A DNA stretch of 64,000 nt from contig JBBELK010000517.1 of the NCBI GenBank assembly GCA_037783545.1, positions 434,001 to 498,000 of the forward strand. The letters are read 5' to 3'. A program made the position numbers and the translations under genes. Under the pieces are notes generated by a model. That model was not told where the DNA came from. It searched no databases and saw nothing but the letters and a program-made list of their open reading frames with translations. Positions 1-14,400 of this stretch are shown in pieces. This DNA is from Henricia sp. BOLD:AAB3569 (lineage: Eukaryota > Echinodermata > Asteroidea > Spinulosida > Echinasteridae). Numbering within the stretch: the stretch's first letter is position 1; the number at the start of each line of letters is the position of its first letter.

Positions 1-521
1 GTTTGTAAATAAAGGTGGCGTTCGATACGGATTTGAGACATGTTTAACTTCATTTCCCTGTTTTACCCGACTCATCACACCTTGCATGATCCTCCCCAGG
101 TCAGCGCTGACTCGAGGAAGCAACTCGAATGCAAATAATTGGTTCTTTAACGTCCGCAGTAGTGCTGTTTTTCCTTCGAATATTATTTTGTTATCACCAC
201 AAAGACGCGAAAATCTGAGAGATTCTGTCGTCCAAATCAACACCCATGAACCCTTCTTATGAAACCTGTTGGCAGATTTGTCTACAAATTGGAAAATACA
301 GTATGTACATAGTGTTCGTAGGACATTATTTTCCAACAAGAAGTGAAACCAACCGCAATTGACAAAAGCAACTCGCACTTCGCACTGGTTTCTATGGCTG
401 GAAATAAAACTAACTCACAAGGCCTTGTTCGGATAAATCATGTGACCTTGATTTTTTGAGAATCACGTATGCGTCTATTTCGAGCCCAAAATAGCCCAAC
501 GAAACCAGTGTGTTCCTTTAA
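1..521 (+). repeat. Interspersed repeat, copy A (starts before the window)
   Basis: Matches 49805-50750 from the first base, without the 434 bp MITE present there. Shared words include GGTGGCGTTC, GTATGTACATAGTGTTCG and TTCGGATAAAT. The rest of 1-2279 shows no exon of the NACHT gene. Confidence 0.7.
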
Positions 522-1574
522 GAGCCCAAAATACTCTTGACCATTGAGATTTTGATACCATATAATTTGTCATATTTTTCTCATTACCATTCTGTATTTG
601 TGCGGTCTCAATCCACACATTATAAAGGATATCCAGACCTCCCGACATTTAAATTCCAAAATTCCTAATCAGTCGCGTGGCCCACGCAATCTATCCATGA
701 TTGTTCATTTTGCCGAGCAGTGGTCCAATGTAATCTGCTACAGCTAGTGGCAGATTGTGTTCCACTAAGAATTCAGTAACATACACGTACACCTCAGCAT
801 TTATCACATCAAATTTTTGTGAAAAATCAGTGAATAAATTGGGCACATGTCAAACAGACTCGGCACACTAACGATGTTTCTGTGAGTTAGACGCTTTACA
901 GTCTCCACGTCCACCATGACTAATCGTGTAGTCTGCTGAACACACACTGAAATGAGCATACTGTAGCTCTCACCATGGATGCATGGCCATCATTCTTATA
1001 TTTCTGCTATGATGTTTCTTTCCCGTTGATTTTGGCATTTTCCGTTCCATATATGTTCCAAATCCACATTAAACTCCATGAAACATTGTCGTTATTTCCA
1101 ATTTTCGTCGATGGCATTGTCGCGATGATTCACACATATGCACAATACATGTCATGCCATTGATCGTCGCCCAGAAACGCGAGCTTGTGTACACAATGCA
1201 TGGTGCAGCACACAGTTCAGTACATGTAGTGGGAGGCAGAAACCAGATACGTAGGTTGGTTCGGGACCGTAACAATCGTCGGACGGCACGCTACGCATAC
1301 TGTAATCGTAGACAGAACGTTTACACTGTCTGCTGCCTTCTACGTTTGGGTTTCTTTTGTTTCCGGAAAATAAATGCATAAAAGCGGATGCTTTTTAAAC
1401 TAATTTATCTGTTCCATAAAGCTTTTTGCTTCCACGTATCCAAATTGCAAATTTCCTGTTTTCTTTCCATGGATGGTATTTTGGGGAGGAATTTTATATG
1501 ATTGTTAGGTTAGAACTTCCTAGAAAAATCTGAACAACTCTTTTAATAAATCTGCTGTGTATGATGTACGCTAG

Positions 1575-1668
1575 TTAAAGGCAGAGGCTCGTCAGCAATG
1601 CGCGCGCGCCAAATTCGTGCCACGAAATACGCAGCTCCATGCCTTTGCTGACGAGCCTGTGCCTTTAA
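1575..1668. mobile_element. Palindromic MITE with TTAA flanks, copy 1
   Basis: TTAAAGGCAGAGGCTCGTCA at the left mirrors TGACGAGCCTGTGCCTTTAA at the right. TTAA at both borders suggests a piggyBac-like insertion preference. Two longer members are at 8906-9035 and 61386-61525. Confidence 0.8.
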
Positions 1669-2279
1669 AAATTTGTAGAGGTACGGTTATTTCAGGTCAT
1701 TCAAAATGTTTAAACTCTGGTTGACAGATATTTCATGTTATTATGAAACACACGCCCCCCACCCCGCCCCCCACCCAGCTCCCCCGATACAATATTCTTT
1801 ACTTCACATTGTCTCTCTCTACTCAAGTGTACAAATAGGTATCAGCAAATACTGGTTGGGAAACCCAAATAACTGTTGGTGGTATAAGCTTGCGAGTAGC
1901 AATGCCCCTAGTTACTCGGGAATGGATATTCGCTGTATAAAGCAAGAATTTACTTTTTACCTAATACAATTGAGTAACCTTAAAACAAGAACGAAAGGGA
2001 ACTGAGCACAAGAAACAGCGGCAAATCACACTTTAATTTAACATTGTCAGTCCAAGAAACCCGACAAACTTAGATGTTGGTGCAATCATCGCCCCCCAAA
2101 AAAACCACTCAACCAAAAAAGTAAACAATGAATGCTTCTTTTTCCGCAATTTCACTTTTTGTGCACAATTTCATAAAATGGATGATTTCATGGTGAAAAC
2201 GCTGTTGACTGGCCAACCATAATCACTCATTGTGTGAGTAAGACATCTGTGCATTTGTATGCAAATTGCTTGAACAAAC

Positions 2280-2409
2280 CTCGTTGTGCATGCTTCCTAC
2301 GAGGTCGTACAGGATCAGCATACGTTCCTTACGCTCCCCCAAGTTCCTCTCAATGGCCATTGCCTTCTCCAGGACTGTGAAGCAGCTTTTCAGTTGACCA
2401 GCCTGCATA
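2280..2409 (-). CDS. Left gene exon 19, last coding exon inside the window
   Basis: 130 bp, L-MQAGQLKSCFTVLEKAMAIE to GSMHNE, ending at a GTTTGT donor in phase 0. The acceptor is CCTTAG rather than the ATGCAG seven bases downstream, because only the former avoids an immediate stop. 'A..CF..LEKAMAIER..G' is a TPR helix pair. No further exon is recognised between 1 and 2279. Confidence 0.85.
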
Positions 2410-5400
2410 CTAAGGAAATTAAACATTATACATATCACAGCAATACAGCATAAAAGATACGAGGTGTTTATAAAGCTTGCAATAAAATTGACTTAGCCAC
2501 TGGTCTAAGACCGGTCTTTTATAGCCGGCTATCCAACTTAGCCAGTCTCGGCTTAGTCGCTGGTTTAGCCCATTGCAATAAACCAGTCTAACTGAAGTAC
2601 GGCTGCGCCAGCCGAAAAAAAACACATAGCTCAATGGAAAGTGACGCAGCCGGCTATACATGCGTATTTCAAGCCAAACGAATGTCATCACGAAGCCACT
2701 TGATGGCACGCGTGTGGTGCAGTTATTGCAAAGAAACTGACCGCAAAAGTTATCAAATACCATTAATAATGTGCGTTCTGTTAGTCTTTTTAAAATCCAA
2801 AATTACAAGATTTAGCGCGGTGTCCAAAAATTATAGCCTGCTCCCTAATTTCTAAAAATTAGGGAGACATCGAAAATGTCTCCGTAATTCCAAATGTCCC
2901 CCTAAGTCCCCTTTTTTACCCCTAAGGTGTCTCCCTAATAACCTATTTGTAATAATAATTTAAAGGGCATTGAGACTGTGACTGCTTTCCATTGCTACCA
3001 ATAAACAACTTACAGTAGTCTAGAGACTTTCTCATACAGCAAACCCAAATCTTCCTCATTCATTGTAGGATCTGCAGCCACTTTGTCTAACTCCGCAATG
3101 TACATTTTCTCCATTGACTCCATGCTATCTGTAGCCTGTGTGAAAATATAAAAAGAATGTCATTTCCAGATGAAACTTTTAATAAGGGCATAACATGTCT
3201 AAAGAACAATGTTGGTAAACTAGTCTGCAGAAATGTTAATGACATAGAAGGTAGATGCAGCAATGCTTCAGAAAATCATTAAAATCTATGAATACGTTTT
3301 GTGTTAAATAAATTGTAAAACAATGTGTATGCACAAACAATTTTTTGAAAACCACCTTCAGTAGTTACTTTATAACAGAAAGTACCATCTTGGACAGAAA
3401 TAAATTCCGCATAAATTCATCTCGGACAGAAATAAAATGTGTTCATATCCATTGATATCAACACTAAGTTTTTTTCTTGCCAAACCATGAACTAGACTTT
3501 TGGGTCACTGCAAATGATATAATTGGTCTTTCATCTACCGGTCTCGGACTGCCAGTCTCGGTCTTGGTCTCGGACTGCCAGTTCTCGGACCGCCAGTCTC
3601 GGTCTCGGACTGCCAGCCTCTGTCAGTCTCGGTCTTGGTCTCGGACCATCAGTCTCGGTCTTGGTCTCGGACTGCCAGCCTCTGTCAGTCTCGGTCTTAG
3701 TCTCGGTCTTGGTCTCGGTCTCGGACCATCAGTCTCTGTCTTGGTCTCGGACTGTCAGCCTCTGTCAGTCTCGGTCTAGGTCTCGGTCTTGGTCTTGGTC
3801 TCGGACTGCCAGCCTCTGTCTTAGTCTCGGACTGCCAGCCTCTGTCTTGGTCTCGGACTGCCAGCCTCTGTCTTAGTCTCGGACTGCAAGCCTCTGTCTT
3901 GGTCTCGGACTGCCAGTCTCAGTCTTGGTCTCGGACTGCCAGTCTTGGACTGCCGGTCTTGGACTGCCAGTCTTAGTCTTGGTCTTGACATAAGATGCCA
4001 CCAATCAATCAGTATAGGGCTTGGGAATGTGATGTCATGCAACGTCACAATGCAGTGGTTTCCGCCATGTTGTTTGTCATCAGTAACGTGCGCGATGTAT
4101 GTTCAGCTTGTTTTATTCTCACGCGTGCAGGACGCGCGCGCCACGACATGTGGAATTTAATGACAAGGTCGTTGTTTGCGTGATATGGAATCGCGCAGGC
4201 GCCGCACGCATATCCAAACTTGACGATGCTGCACGCCAGCTCGCATAGCATCCACTCACTACCTTCAAGTATGGCGGCCCTTAGTTACCGAGAATGACGT
4301 CAATAATGGCGTCGTGACATCGATTCCCAAGCCCTATAAGCATTTCTGGATATTTTTACCTGTCGCCAGAAAGACAGCAATTCACTGCTGTAATCCTCCT
4401 TGAAGTAGTAATTGAAGACTTTCCAGTCCAGAAGAAAATCAACCAATCGCTTCTTGTCTTCAATCTTGGTCAAGTGGTGGGGATATTCCTGATTGGTCGA
4501 AAGGATCACATGTTAATAACAACAACTAAGCAACCCCAAACCCGCCAGATTTTTTTTTCTCCAAAACGTTTACTTTGAAAACACTTAAAATATGTTTGAA
4601 ACAGGTTTAATTTCATTTAGGATTATTGTTTTTGAAAAGTCAATTTTTGGTCAACTTTGACCATACTGGACCTGTCAGCACGGTGACCCTGGCCTGGACC
4701 TATCAGAAATTTCATCTTTTCTCCCCAAAGGTTACTTTGAAAATGGCCAAAATAGGTTTTAAAAATCATTTTTATATTTTATTTAGGATCATTGTTCAGA
4801 CAGTAAATTTTTGGTGGAATTTGACCATACCGTGTCAATGACCCAGGACCCGTCCAAAATTGACTTTTTTAAAAATTGACTTTTTAAATTTGATTTTATA
4901 GAATCGTTTTCGAGACATTTTCAGAAAAGTCCAATTTAGTTGAATTTGACCCTGTCACTGATGGGTGTTCATAACAAGGAGCAGTGAAAGACTAACTTTA
5001 CATTTATGTTAAATAGAGAAAGATACAAATGTGGACAAATGTCCATGAGTTTGGGAAATCTGGATGCAGTGAAAAACAACTTTGCTCCACCAGGATTCGA
5101 ACCGCGGACCTTCTGCTTGACATCCGGACGCCCTACAAATTGAGTCTCAAACACGGTATTTGCAGTTTTTCCCCACTGATTGAGAATCGATTTGCAATTG
5201 GGAATAGAGAAAGAATATAAGATGGCGAGAATTCAGCACTAGCTTTGGGCAAGAATTTCCAAACAAAGAAACATGAATGGACCCATCTGACGAGGTTTGT
5301 GTTACTGTACCTCTGCTTTGCGTTCGATATTAGCCACCTTTTCAAAGTAATCGGCCAGCTTGGCATGCCACCATTGGTACAGTGACTCGGCACTGTCACC

Positions 5401-8400
5401 TCCTGCATTGTGTACAGTAGGGCTGAAGTATCTAGCGGGAAGAAGAAACAAAAGCAACTTAAATGTTAATGATTAAAATATGAAAACTGGAAATGTATCT
5501 AAGGGGCATTTCAAAATAAGGGGCCATTCATAAAGTACGTACGCACGAAATGCTAACTTTTTAGATCCCACCTCCCCTCTGTACGCAATTTTTTGCAAGA
5601 TTTGTGACGTCATCCATTGACTTCCACGGCAGGTTTTTGCGGGGCGGCCCGCTCCTCGTTAATTTGTTACCGCCCCCCCCCCCCCCCCATTCGCACTGCC
5701 GCCCCCTAATATAACAATTTCAGTTTCCGAAAGCTTACAAAGCAAAAACCACGAAAGAAAAACAAGAAAAAGACGTAGATGCATCTTTTGTGTCCACTTA
5801 TTCTAGGAGTGCCGACGTTTATGGCTCCCCTTTGGGGTAATTTCTGACGATTTGACCCACCCATTCACTGCCCATTGATACTTCGGGAGTATTGTATTAA
5901 ATTGTTTCGTGGTGGTTTTTGTGATGTACCACTGCTAGCGGCACAAACAAAGGAATTGTAACACAATGCGATACATTAAAAGAAGCTTTGGCCTAGTTTA
6001 TTTGGTGTGCGTGTGATTATTTTTGATACTCAGTCTCTCAAATTCTACCTCAAACTTTGCTGCCGATCGTGCATCAAACTTTGCTACCGGTCGTGTGGTC
6101 GGAAATCATGCAAGTTTGGCTGCATTTTGAGAAAGTTTGCCCAAAAACCATGATTTGTTAAATATGCAATATTGATTTTTTCCGGGAAAATTGGACGGAA
6201 CTCGTCGCCGGGCAAAACAAGCATATTTTGGTCGCCAAGAGTCCAGCAAATACCTTTTTGTGTAAATCGGTAAAACTCACCAAAATTAGCTTGTTGTTTT
6301 GCATAAATTCACTTCCTACCGCGTTCGTATGAACTGCAGTTGTGCGTCGAGTTGTTTTTGTTCGATCGCGCGTGTTGCGCGTAAATGCAAGCGTGTTGTA
6401 CGCATACGCACACGACCGGGTACTTGTTACAGTACACAATTTGCTTTCAAGAGCGTGCAGTTTGCGTGTGCATGTTCCATACGTGCTATGACCAGGACGC
6501 GGGCGCGGCCGTGAGCCAGGCTCATAAGTTTTTAAGATTGACTGGGCATCTATCGCTCGTTTAAAACTGCCCACGTGATGTGCTCTTAGCCAATAGGGAT
6601 GCGTAAACTTTCTAAGGTATTTATGAATGACAAACTAAGATGAAAATACGTGGAAACGTTGAGAATACTCACTTTGCGCGAACTGCCTTGCTCAGTGACC
6701 TGTGATAGAAGTCTAATCGCCCCTCCCCGCTATCTCCAAATGGACGCAGAAACGGCTTCAAGGCACGGAACACCCTGGCCCACTTGTGGGCTGACAATGG
6801 GCCGATATCGGACGATTTCTTCTCTCGTGACTCTAAAATGTGAAAGTTCAAGACAACATAATTAGAATTCACAATTATTATGGCTGGTGGTTTATTTTCT
6901 TAATTGACAAGTCACAGTGCATTTGATGCACAAATGACATTTTTATTTTGTACATAGGGGAAACTCACAGAAACTCCAAATGCACATCTTAGCCTTAGTG
7001 GGATTCGAACCACGACCACAGATATGCAAGCAAATGAGAGCATGACAACATCCACCTGGTTATTGGACACCATACCCAATATTGTGTTCATTACTTTGCT
7101 GAGTTGCGCATGCATGCAACACGTTTAGATACACCCACCTGACTCCCCTTTCTCTCCTTTCTCATTCTCCGAGCCAGCATCACGAGGCATCAAGTTATCC
7201 TCATCACCAAGAATGGCAAGTAGTTCCGTCTCTAACAACCCGTTGTTTGAACACTCCAGCAGGCACAGAGTGGCTACCAGCATCTGACCTCCATTTTCCT
7301 CTTCAAATCGTGTCAGTACTTGCTCCAACAAGCTAGACAGACAGAAAGACACAGATTACACCATGGGGACCAAATGATTTCATCTCGGGTTCCAATCCCG
7401 ATGGGACAATATTTTTCTCACACCGAGTTTTTGGTTTCATTCAGATTGTTTTGCTCAGTTGCACAACCATACAATAGACTACCGAAGTGAATACGTCATC
7501 CTATTGTTAGGCCCGTTTCAAACATCCTGCTTGTACCGTGTAAAATTAAATTCAACTTGTTTTTTTTTTAAATTCGACACGGCACAAGCATGACGTTTGA
7601 AGCCATTTGGCTCGGCTTAAGAATACGCATGCTCGCAGCGTGCATTCGAGCAAAGAAATAATCAACAAAGAAGTGCATCAAATCAATATAATAAATATGG
7701 CGACTTACAATGGACAGAATGGAAAACGCACGTGCACAACGTCCATGACGTGCACACGACTCATCCACCATGTTGGATGTAATAAGTTCGACAGGGAGTT
7801 TGCAATTAAGTTCGACGTTTGATGCCACTGCCGTGCTTACGCCGTGCTACCGTCGCGCTAAATTTAATTTAATTCGACATGGCATAAGCGCGACGTTTGA
7901 AACAGGCTTTAGTTACCTGAGGGAGTATGCCACTGCGCCTCATAGCTAAGTTGGTAGAGTGAGGACCACATGATATCTCTCTCACCCAGTACATGTATTT
8001 AGTTTGGTTTTTTTGGTGGCAATCATATGACATTTACTTTTGTTATTTTTCCTCAGGTGTGCATCCATGGACAAAAGTTGGGTTTTAGGAAAAGACCCAA
8101 GTTACTTTACCACCGTGCCTAATACCCAGTGTTGTCGTTCTCGAGTCCGACTCGAGTCACAATTTTCGTGACGCAGACTTGACTTAAAGTCACATTGGAA
8201 AAAAGACTCGGGACTCAGACTCGACCATGACGACTCAGACTCGAACATGGTGACTCGTGATATATATTTGCATGCTTAATGCAGGATTCTTGGGAAAAAA
8301 CACACTGCAATGCATGATTATGTACACTGCCCAACCAGGAGCGCACGAGCAAGTCATCATTTCACATATTGTGTGAACGAAACTAGAGCAGATTCAGTTT

Positions 8401-11400
8401 CATTAATTTGGGGAACGAGTGACTCGTGACTCGGAGTCGAGAAAAGTGACTCATGATTCGGACTCGGACTCGAGGAAAGTGACTCGTGACTCGAGGAAAG
8501 TGACTCGTGACTCGGACTCGATTTTGGTGACTCGACTACAACACTGCTATACCTCAGCCATGTCAGCTGATAAAGCATCTGCCCAGTGTGTCAAAGGTCT
8601 GTGTTTCAAATCCCGATGAGGACCATACATGCACATGCACATGTATGATTTCTCTCATCTCATGTTTGGTTTATATTCATTCATTTATGCATTGCACATC
8701 CATGCAACACTGACAAAAGTTGGGTTCTAGGAAAACCCTAAGTGACTATATACCACTTTGCCTCATAGCTCAGCTGCCCGGAGTTTCAGAGGTCTCCAGT
8801 GTGAATCCTGACTATACAATTTTACTCCCATCTCATATTTGGTTATTATTCCTGTTGTGATTATATACACATACCAAATATGGCACAGCACACAGCCGTA
8901 ATGGCTTAAAGGCATAGGCTTGTCAGCAATGCGCGTGCGCCGAATTTGTGCCGCGAAATACACAGCTCTATAGCAAAGGCATGGAGCTGCGTATTTCGTG
9001 GCGTGCGCGCAATGCTGACGAGCCTGTGCCTTTAAATGTTCATCATTAATGTTTTAAACAAGTACCCCGGATTCCCATAAGGGTTTATGCATCAGCAATA
9101 TATAAGTAGGTTTTTTTAAATATTAAATACGACGATAATTCAAAACAAGTGTTCCCTCTGTCTTCAAGTGATTAAAATTACACCAGAAAGTACAGCAGAA
9201 ATGTTGTTGAGCACAACTCACTTGAGTAAGCCATCTGCTAAGCTGTTGATCTTATCCGACAGAGACTCAAAGAGACCAAAGACACGGAGTTCCTCGCACG
9301 CTACTGACAGCCACAAGGGATTCTGGGAGGAATCCTTACTCAGCAAGCTGGGCATCTGCTCAGCATCAAGACGCTTCTGATACTTGCCAAGGGTCTCTTT
9401 GACAATAGCCTGAGAAGGACATTGAGAAAAAATGGGGGAAAAAATGAAGAAAAAAAAGCAAAGAAAATTATTAGACAGGCCTTGATATTATAAGGCCCTT
9501 CTGGTCACTTTTTATGAAATTGGTACCTGGTCAAAATAACAAGGTACCAATTTCATAAAACCTGTTGCGCCCATTTTCTGATTAAGCATGTGCTCTTTCC
9601 ATTTCATAAAAGGGTCTGTCCACACTAATGGACCCATTTGACCAGTGTAGATAAGAAAAACAAACAAGTAAATATAACATGAAGTATTTGAAGCATGTTG
9701 TCCAATTTTGCTCCTTTACATTCTGTATCACCTATTTTCTCCAAAGAAGAGAAAATAAGCTTTCCAAAAATATATACTTTCATTGGTTATCTCAAACGAA
9801 TAAGCCGCAAGAAGCCGAGAAACATTAATAATGTGCAATTTGTGCGATCTTCAGACAAAATTTGACGGTTGAAGGGTTAAGCACCTAGCAAACAAATCTG
9901 CATGTTAACCTACCGACACAATATTTTTTCATTTTTTCCCCCCATACTTGGCAAAAAAATATCCCAGTCAGTGACAGGCAAGAGTTTTCTGCAATAGTGA
10001 CAATCATCCCAAAATAGTGACATTGGCGGTGATGGTCTTTGAAAATTTTCAAGTTGACATTTACAAGCAAAGCAGACGATTAATGCATTCAAACAAAACA
10101 GACAACAGCGTTGCACGCGCTTTATATTGGCATGCTAACAACACTAAGCTTTACGAAGTAAGGTTTGCTTGAGCAAATTTTCATGCTATGCTTCATTCAA
10201 AATATCCACTAAGCATGTTTTGTGAAATTGGCCTTAGAAACATTCTCCTAATACCTCTCGGGATGACATATCAAGCGGGGTGACGTAGACCTCCGTTGGC
10301 TTGTGGGGACGAGAGCGTAGTGTTTTGTGTTGCGGCGTCTCATCGATCATGGAGAGTATACAGCGAATCTGAGGGCTCAGTTTATCAGGTAGCCAGTTCA
10401 GAACTGTGGATTCCTTGGACTCCTCAAACTGTGGGTAAATAAATATTATTATACATGTAGTACCTCGTAATTATTCATCAAGCAGCCACGGTATTTCATT
10501 GGTCCATTTCAGCAACTTGGCCGTGTGATAGTTTTTACTATTTCTCCGCGTCTTCGAAGGTGCGCTTGACGTGCAAAAACCAGGGAGGCACTATCACACA
10601 CTTGGATCACAGCCTAGATTTGTACCTGTACAGCATGATCTTTTCAATTAAATGCACCAACAATGCATGCGTTAATTACGTGCGTACCTGTGGGGATTAG
10701 TGGTGAGCGCAGTTGTACCGGTCTATTACAAGATAAATCAAAACAACAACCGGTGGTGCTCGATCGTTTTGCGATATTAGAAATGGAGGATCAGATCCAT
10801 GAAATACCACGGCTGCCTGACAGAATACTGGGACTAGTCCCAATCATCCAACAGCTAAGGCTCATTAGTTTTTACTATATCCCATCAAACCATGTTGTAT
10901 TTGTATACAATCATACATAAGGGTGAAATTCAGAGCTGCCAACCCTCCCGGATTTTGGGGACGACATCTAGGAAAACGCGTTCATTCTGTGACTCCAAAC
11001 ACATCTAAAAATCCCCAAGGTTGTTAATTGGCAGTGCAGGAGGGTTTTTATCAGGACTCACAAAATTAGTCATTTCCCGAAGAATCTGTTTGCAAAATCA
11101 AGGAGGCTTGGCAGCTCTGGAAATGGAATGAGCAAATCTGACAAGATTTTCCTCTGGCTTTAGAGTACAAACATGCTGGTTGGTTTAGTGGTCCATTGGA
11201 TAGCTGGTTTTGATTGACAAAGGAAATTGTTCAGAGATACACATACCGTAATACCAAAATCCAATACTGGTTTTGCTCTGAACATGAGACACATGCTCAT
11301 TTGTTGTGAGCAGATATACTCCGTAGCAATTTATCTATTTATCTTATTTATTTTATTTTGGAGCATGTCTGTGTGTGGCTGAATATGCCATTAATAAAAA

Positions 11401-14400
11401 ACAAAATCAATACTAAAAAAAAAAAACCAAAACACCTACTGCCATCTGACATTTTATGAGCTATTCGTAAAAGCTACATAACACATGTCTCACAGACCCA
11501 ACAAGGTCACAAGCCTAGACAATTGGTGCAGATGAAATTTACAATGCTTCACGTGAATGGTGTGAAATTTTGGTGCTCTGTGGTGGCTAATTTGCAAAAT
11601 ATTGGCAGTTACAATTTTTTATTTTTAAAAACAGAATAAGCCTTACTTGATTGAGTGCATCGATGACAATTATCAGAGGCCTGGTGTTGGGGTTGGAGAG
11701 TGTTGCATAGGTCAGTTGACACGCTGTCTCTAGATCCTTGGGCATTGTGGTGTCCTGTGTAATAAAAACAGACAGAGCAGAAGTTAGTCGTTGACTTGAC
11801 GTGCTGAATATTAAGACTACGGTGACATGCTGGGGTTCATGGGATTGCTCAGATAAAATGGTTTATGCGGTTTGGTGTTGTTCCGTAAATTCAATGTGGT
11901 AAGCGCTATGCTACCGTAAAAATTTGTTACCAAAATACTCCAGAGACTCTTCGGAAGTACGTAGCTCTAGTGCCGGTGGCTAACTGCATCCCAATCAATA
12001 GACCTGTGCATTTTCGAATAATTTACTGTTCGAAAAATCGAATTTCATTTTCGATAGAATATTTGATATTCGATGCGTGAATTTTTTCAAAGATTTTGAC
12101 AAAAAGTTTTCCATTAAATTAATTGATTTTGGCACGTCCGAACTCACAGCTCACAGGAATACTGCAGCCTTTTTATTGCCCAATTTGTCGTCTCAAAAAA
12201 AATCTGTGCTTGAACTATACTTCATGTTGTAACTTGCATATCAGTCTCTCGCGCCTGAATAGGTTTTGCAGAAATGATCGTCGGCCCTGGTACACTGGAC
12301 TCGTGGTTGGACACAAATATGACATCAAAGCGGGCATTTCAGCAAAGGAAAAAAGTTTTTTTACTTCTTCCTAGCTGAAAGACATGTTTGGTTTGGAGTG
12401 GTCAAAGCACATAATGAATATTCGATTTGGTAAAATACTATTCGAATATTCGATGGATGATCGAATATTTGAATAATATAATCGATTTGTTAGGCACAGC
12501 CTTACCAATCAATTGATAAGCATGATGTAAACTACAGTGAAATTGACGGTTCGGTGAGTACTCTATTTAATCCCATCATGCTTCGCACGGAGGGGTATTG
12601 TTATGTCGTTTCACTTGCAGGTTACACCAAAGTTTAGGTACAAAGCAAATTAGCTTCATTCAGAACACACCGGCTCACTGTTTACATCATGTAGTGATGT
12701 AGCATCATTGACAATAATTTGTTTTATGGTCGTAAAAAAAGATAAAAATGTCACGTAATTAACTTTTAAAAAGCTTAAAAGTAACAAAAGAGGTCAAAAG
12801 TTGGGTTATACGCTTTACCAGCCGCTGCAAATAACGCGCGAGCCTCACGACTTTGTCGCAAATGATTCGCCCTTCTCCTAGCAGCTTTTAATTTGGATGT
12901 CTCACATTTTTCTGCTGTTGATTTCACTGGACGGCCCGAACCACCGAATGTTTTTCTGTTTTCTTTGGAAGAGTTGACATCATGGTTTTTCTTCACGAAT
13001 GTACCACTGGAGCAACCGACTGTTAAGACATTTCCGCGTGGAGCTATTAAAGTTAGATGTACAGACTAAAACACCTAATGACGAAATACACCCGTCGATC
13101 TGTCTCCCATACCCCTATTACATGTTCAATGCTTCGTTAGCCTACGAACCATGGCACCGGTTGCAGGGGATTATTGCCACAGGGCTTATGTCTTGTTAGC
13201 CCCTAAACTGTCCACCGTGGAAAACGATCCCATTACTCGGGCTCTCTGAATCAAAATCTTACGTTTAATTTTTGAAAAATGCTCAAAAACAGTCAAATTT
13301 TGTGGTTTCTTTTTAGAATCTTTCAGTTTATTTCGGAAAGACCTTCAGAATCATGTATGGGTCTGTTTTAACCCAAAATACCCAACAAAGTCGGTGTGTT
13401 CCTTTAAAAAGATCCAGTCACAAACTTCACTTTGCCTTTTCCATAGTTTGATTGCTGGTGATCACGTGACAAGCAAAAAATTAAAATTGACAGTCGACCT
13501 TTTCGGCGCTTCATAATCTGTGCTACAAACTGTAATATGAAATTAAACTGTCGATCAAATCTGTACAGACTATAAACAGATATAATGGTAGATCAGTTAT
13601 TAACAATAACGCTTAACTGTCTTCATCATTGGGTTTCTAACTCTGGTAGGATGTAAAACTCTACCGCTTCATATAAATGTAATCATTTCTGTTTCAGACA
13701 GTTGAGCACGTCTGCCTGTATCAGTGAGAATGAATGAAGAACAAAAGAACCAGTATGCTATACTATGGGTCTGTTTCAACCCCAAATACCCAACAAAGCC
13801 GGTGTATTTCCTTAAAAAAGATCCAGTCACAAACTTCACTTATATTAACTGCACTAGGCCTTTTCCATAGTTTGATTGCTGGTGATCATGTGACAAGCGC
13901 AAAAGCCAAATTAAAATCGACAGTCGACCTTTTCGGCGCTTCATAATCTGTGCTACAAACTGTAATCTGCAATTAAACTGTCGATCAAATCTGTACAGAC
14001 TAAACAAATATAATGGTAGATCAGTTATTAACAATTACTGTTAAAAAGGGACTCAAAATGCATGCTTTACTGTCTTCATTAGTGGGTTTCTAACTCTGTA
14101 GGATGTAAAACTCTACCGCATACATGTACCAAACCTGCCAACATTGCCGAGTAGAAAAAACGGACTGTAGTGAAACTTGCAATGGTCGAGTAGGTACAAC
14201 GGTCAAGTTGACCTAGTACTGCACCCGTTTTCATGTACACAACACATGCGGCGCGCTCAGGGAGTCAGGTCAAGTCGACCGTTCCGATTGTTACGATTTT
14301 CAACACTTTTAGCACATAAAAATCGGAACAAATATGATAAAATCAGACTAGTTGGCAGGTATGCTACCGCTTCATAAATGTACATGTAATCATTTCTGTT

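Noticed and set aside
1-2279. Possible further exon of the left NACHT gene near the left edge
   Set aside because: Exon 19 ends with a good donor in phase 0, but no acceptor followed by a TPR-like frame was found on the minus strand here. The next exon probably lies outside the window.
12775-12996. A basic open frame with GGSGRPVKS, possibly an AT-hook protein
   Set aside because: It lies in a repeat shared with 49612-49790, where the frame is not kept. A single GRP motif is not enough.
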